Below, one piece after another: positions 61,759-64,000 of a stretch of DNA of 64,000 nucleotides. Every line of letters begins with the position of its first letter. Within the stretch, counting starts at the first letter, position 1. Under the pieces are notes generated by a model. That model was not told the origin of the DNA and searched no databases. It was given only the letters and a program-made list of their open reading frames with translations. Made by a program: the position numbers and the translations under genes. Source of the stretch: Fischerella sp. PCC 9605 (GTDB taxonomy: Bacteria; Cyanobacteriota; Cyanobacteriia; Cyanobacteriales; Nostocaceae); contig NZ_KI912149.1 in assembly GCF_000517105.1 (NCBI RefSeq), forward strand, positions 1,575,946 to 1,639,945, given 5' to 3'.

Positions 61759-61983
61759 TCAAATAGCTGGGGATGCAATGGCATGGGAAAGATGAGGTAA
61801 TTGACAATCAACTTGGTAATTTATTTTTGCTAAAACAAGTTGAATTGAAGCTTTACTAGTTTCCCAAGAATTTTCTATTAAATACTCAGCACAAGTTGCC
61901 AAAGTGTCTATGCTGCCAGGAGCTAGCTCTAGCAAAACTTCTAATAGTACCTCAATAATAATTGGCTTCCAGTAGACTAGCAT
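61759..61983 (-). CDS. Possible small hypothetical protein
   Basis: 74 codons with ATG at 61983 and a GGAG eight bases upstream. The N-terminal half is hydrophobic (VYWKPIIIEVLLEVLLELAP), then a mixed stretch. It could be a small membrane-associated protein. No family recognised, and it may be chance. Confidence 0.35.
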   Translation of the reverse strand: MLVYWKPIIIEVLLEVLLELAPGSIDTLATCAEYLIENSWETSKASIQLVLAKINYQVDCQLPHLSHAIASPAI

Positions 61984-62571
61984 GGACTTACTCCAACAGC
62001 ATCCTGACTATGAATACAATTGGATGAGGGCAAATTATGCATAGACTGGCTTTGTTTTATAAAAAAAATTTGTCCGATATCAAAAAATACGGTTCTGTTA
62101 AGGTTGCCATCCCCCCTAACCCCCCTTTTTAAGGCAGGGCTGTTTGATACCCTAAAACATGTAAAATTGCAAGTGTTGAAGGCATCCACTATGCTTAGTA
62201 TTAGTGTTTGTCAGAATGGGCACCATGAGTGGATATGTTGGGTATCGTGCATAGGGAGATTTTGCTCATAGGCATCGTCGAACGTTGATCAAGATATTTG
62301 ACATTCAAAAACGGTGAACCATTCTTGTTTGACTGCTAAACTTTATAGTAATTCAAATAAACGACTCACTACGGAATTATACTGAAGAGTTTAATTCAGG
62401 AAAATTTTGCCGTAAATTTTTAAATTTTTTGTTTCAACTTTATGAATCCTAGGGTAGCGAAGTTCAGGATTTTGCAAAGTTACGGTAATGCTCCTAGCGG
62501 AAAAAAATGTTTGTAGTTAAATTAAAAACATACTAGAGCAGCTGTTCCACCTCAACTAGCCTAATTGCGCG
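61984..62571. other. Intergenic region with an ISAs1-type end
   Basis: 588 bases before the kinase gene. It includes CCCCCCTAACCCCCCTTTTT (62111-62130) and, next to it, the ISAs1-type end described separately. 62182-62571 has no recognisable gene; short frames there lack family resemblance. ATG of the kinase follows an AT-rich stretch with no strong promoter. Confidence 0.55.
62133..62181 (+). mobile_element. Solo ISAs1-family terminal fragment
   Basis: 49 bases starting GGCAGGGCTGTTT match the right end (reverse strand) of the element at 2961-3312: read from 3296 down, that end gives the same GGCAGGGCTGTTT, then CCCTAAAACATGTAAAATTG and CAAGTGTTGA. Only a few bases differ. There is no matching opposite end or transposase sequence nearby. 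Confidence 0.75.
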
Positions 62572-63657
62572 ATGAATTGCTTTTCTAATCCAAAGATATC
62601 GAGTATTCACGCAGATATTTTAAAGCAAACTCAGCTTGGTAAGCTTTGTGGTTCCTCAAGGTTATTTCGCGATCGCTACGAAATTCTCAAAATTTTGGGT
62701 AGAGGTGGTTTTGGCATCACGTTTTTAGCCAAAGATGCAGTCTTACCTGGGAACCCTTTGTGCGTGATTAAATTGCTTTGTCCGAAGGTAACTAGTTCCA
62801 AAAGTCGGGAACGCGCTTGCAAGCACTTTCAAAAAGAAGCAAAAATCTTAGCTCAGCTTGGGAGTCATTCTCAAATTCCCATGCTTTTGGACTACTTTGA
62901 AATTAATGGAGAATTTTACTTAGTTCAAGAGTACGTGCGAGGCTCTAATTTGGCATGGAAAGTGAAGCGCAACGGCCCTAAAAATGAAGTTGAGGTGAAG
63001 CAGTTTTTGCAAGAAATGTTATCGGTGTTGCAGTATGTCCACAAACATCATGTCATTCATCGGGATATTAAGCCTCATAACTTGCTGCGTTCTGAGGATG
63101 ATAAACGGTTGGTATTGATTGATTTTGGTGCAGTTAAAGAAGAATTGCTTGACGTTGCTGAAAGTACCATGCATGAATCAGCCAACACCCATTTTGTCGG
63201 AACGATGGGATTTGCACCTCCAGAACAGCTTTCCCTGCGTCCTGTTTATGCTAGTGATATTTATGCTGTGGGTGTGACTTGTCTTTATCTGTTAACGGCA
63301 AAATCACCTTTAGAATTTGACCAAGATTCAAACACAGGTGAGTGCGGTTGGCAAACACATGTCAATCTCAGCGAGCATTTCGCCCAAATGTTAAATAAAA
63401 TGCTCAAAATCTCTTTGGAAGAACGCTTTAAGTCTGCTGATGAGGTAATTTGGGCTTTAGGCATGGAATCGTATTTGCCAACTTTAACTAACTGTTTAAG
63501 CACCCAACGCCTTAGAAGTGATACTAAAACTACAAATAAGGATATTTCTAATCAATACTTGTCACCTGTAGCAAGAACTGCAAACGCTATCCGGGAATGG
63601 CGAGTAAAGTTAAAGACAAGAAACTCGAACGAGCAACGAAAACTTCATATGTCTTAG
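62572..63657 (+). CDS. Serine/threonine protein kinase
   Basis: 361 residues, Hanks type. The glycine loop is LGRGGFGITFLAKD (42-55), the ATP lysine is K67 in CVIKLL, HRDIKPHN is at 163-170, IDFGAVKE with DFG at 184-186, and GTMGFAPPEQL is the activation-segment end. There is no transmembrane segment; a short non-kinase tail follows residue 310. The GRGGFGITF motif and PPEQ are typical of the large cyanobacterial kinase group. No downstream gene is within this window. Confidence 0.92.
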   Translation: MNCFSNPKISSIHADILKQTQLGKLCGSSRLFRDRYEILKILGRGGFGITFLAKDAVLPGNPLCVIKLLCPKVTSSKSRERACKHFQKEAKILAQLGSHSQIPMLLDYFEINGEFYLVQEYVRGSNLAWKVKRNGPKNEVEVKQFLQEMLSVLQYVHKHHVIHRDIKPHNLLRSEDDKRLVLIDFGAVKEELLDVAESTMHESANTHFVGTMGFAPPEQLSLRPVYASDIYAVGVTCLYLLTAKSPLEFDQDSNTGECGWQTHVNLSEHFAQMLNKMLKISLEERFKSADEVIWALGMESYLPTLTNCLSTQRLRSDTKTTNKDISNQYLSPVARTANAIREWRVKLKTRNSNEQRKLHMS

Positions 63658-64000
63658 GTATCAAATTAACAATTTTATTATCACAATCGACAAACAATAA
63701 ATACATTCAGGTGCTTTTTGAATATGTTTGCTGTCAGCAGTAATCAAAAACCATGCGTTTTTATTAATACCTAATTAACTTGATATTTGCTTATCAGTAA
63801 TAGATCGTTTTACAGTCAGAAAATTCACATAATTTTTTAATCGAGATTTAGTATAATACGGGAGACGGTTAATCCTAATTCAGAAAATTTTCGGGGCAAC
63901 CTTAGCATAATTTATTACGCAGTTGTAATTTTTTTGATAATGATCTGCTGCCTGAATCCCGATTGCCCACACCCCCTTAATCCTGACGGAAAGCAGTTCT
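63658..64000. other. AT-rich intergenic end of window
   Basis: 343 bases with no gene. It is AT-rich with a CCCACACCCCCTTAATCC stretch near the end. The next gene begins beyond the window. Confidence 0.5.

Noticed and set aside
62020-62271. 83-codon plus-strand frame
   Set aside because: It runs through the ISAs1-type end and a CCCCCC repeat; no protein pattern.

Overview
The window looks like chromosome from a filamentous, probably heterocyst-forming cyanobacterium (Nostocales-like). The signs are very frequent GCGATCGC (HIP1) octamers, a plant-type [2Fe-2S] ferredoxin, a cyanobacterial biliverdin reductase, a CYP120-type P450, two PEP-CTERM proteins, several pentapeptide-repeat proteins, and heptamer tandem repeats (TTGGTGG, TTAGTAG, CAACAAA types) in many spacers. 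The genus cannot be named from the sequence alone.

Layout. 0-6.2 kb: a PEP-CTERM DUF1194 protein, an O-methyltransferase, the tRNA hydroxylase TrhO, an ISAs1-family remnant, HisC and LysS. 6.3-20.2 kb: an alpha-glucan/trehalose block with TreY, TreZ, GlgX and a TreS-maltokinase fusion on the minus strand and MalQ divergent on the plus strand; a methyltransferase and a DinB-like protein sit inside it. Together these enzymes can debranch glycogen, convert maltodextrin ends to trehalose, interconvert trehalose and maltose, and return maltose to the glucan pool. 20.4-29 kb: small hypothetical genes, a decayed vMAP/NB-ARC fragment, a three-gene secreted set, a DUF6920-like protein, an MscS channel and a pentapeptide/zinc-ribbon membrane protein. 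29.5-34 kb: an oxidative-stress neighbourhood (Old Yellow Enzyme, rubrerythrin, luciferase-domain protein, YdhR-like monooxygenase, Dps, sulfiredoxin) with operator-like palindromes. 34.1-35.45 kb: a solitary TnpB element lacking the zinc-finger cysteines. 35.5-49 kb: SpoIID-like protein, ferredoxin, BvdR, GNAT, methionine aminopeptidase with a chimeric partial second copy, a PIN-type toxin-antitoxin pair, a MarR-GNAT fusion, a TetR regulator with a recombinase-like C-terminus divergent from a fatty-acid desaturase, a pentapeptide membrane protein and a PEP-CTERM protein.

50.2-58.6 kb is the most interesting region: a compact operon recognised as a pPIWI_RE defence module. It encodes a Y-domain/REase-fold nuclease, a DinG/XPD-type iron-sulfur helicase with an N-terminal Z-like region, and a pPIWI_RE protein. 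The PIWI gene is interrupted by one in-frame TAA, with a Shine-Dalgarno-like GGAG and a TTG codon directly after it, so it could be a nonsense pseudogene or a two-polypeptide PIWI. The operon is preceded by a promoter carrying two nested inverted repeats and a long foldable leader. Downstream lie a membrane protein, a CYP120-like P450, two small genes including a pentapeptide protein, a second ISAs1-type end and a serine/threonine kinase.

No tRNA, rRNA or CRISPR array was seen. All family calls rest on reading motifs by eye; no database search was run.
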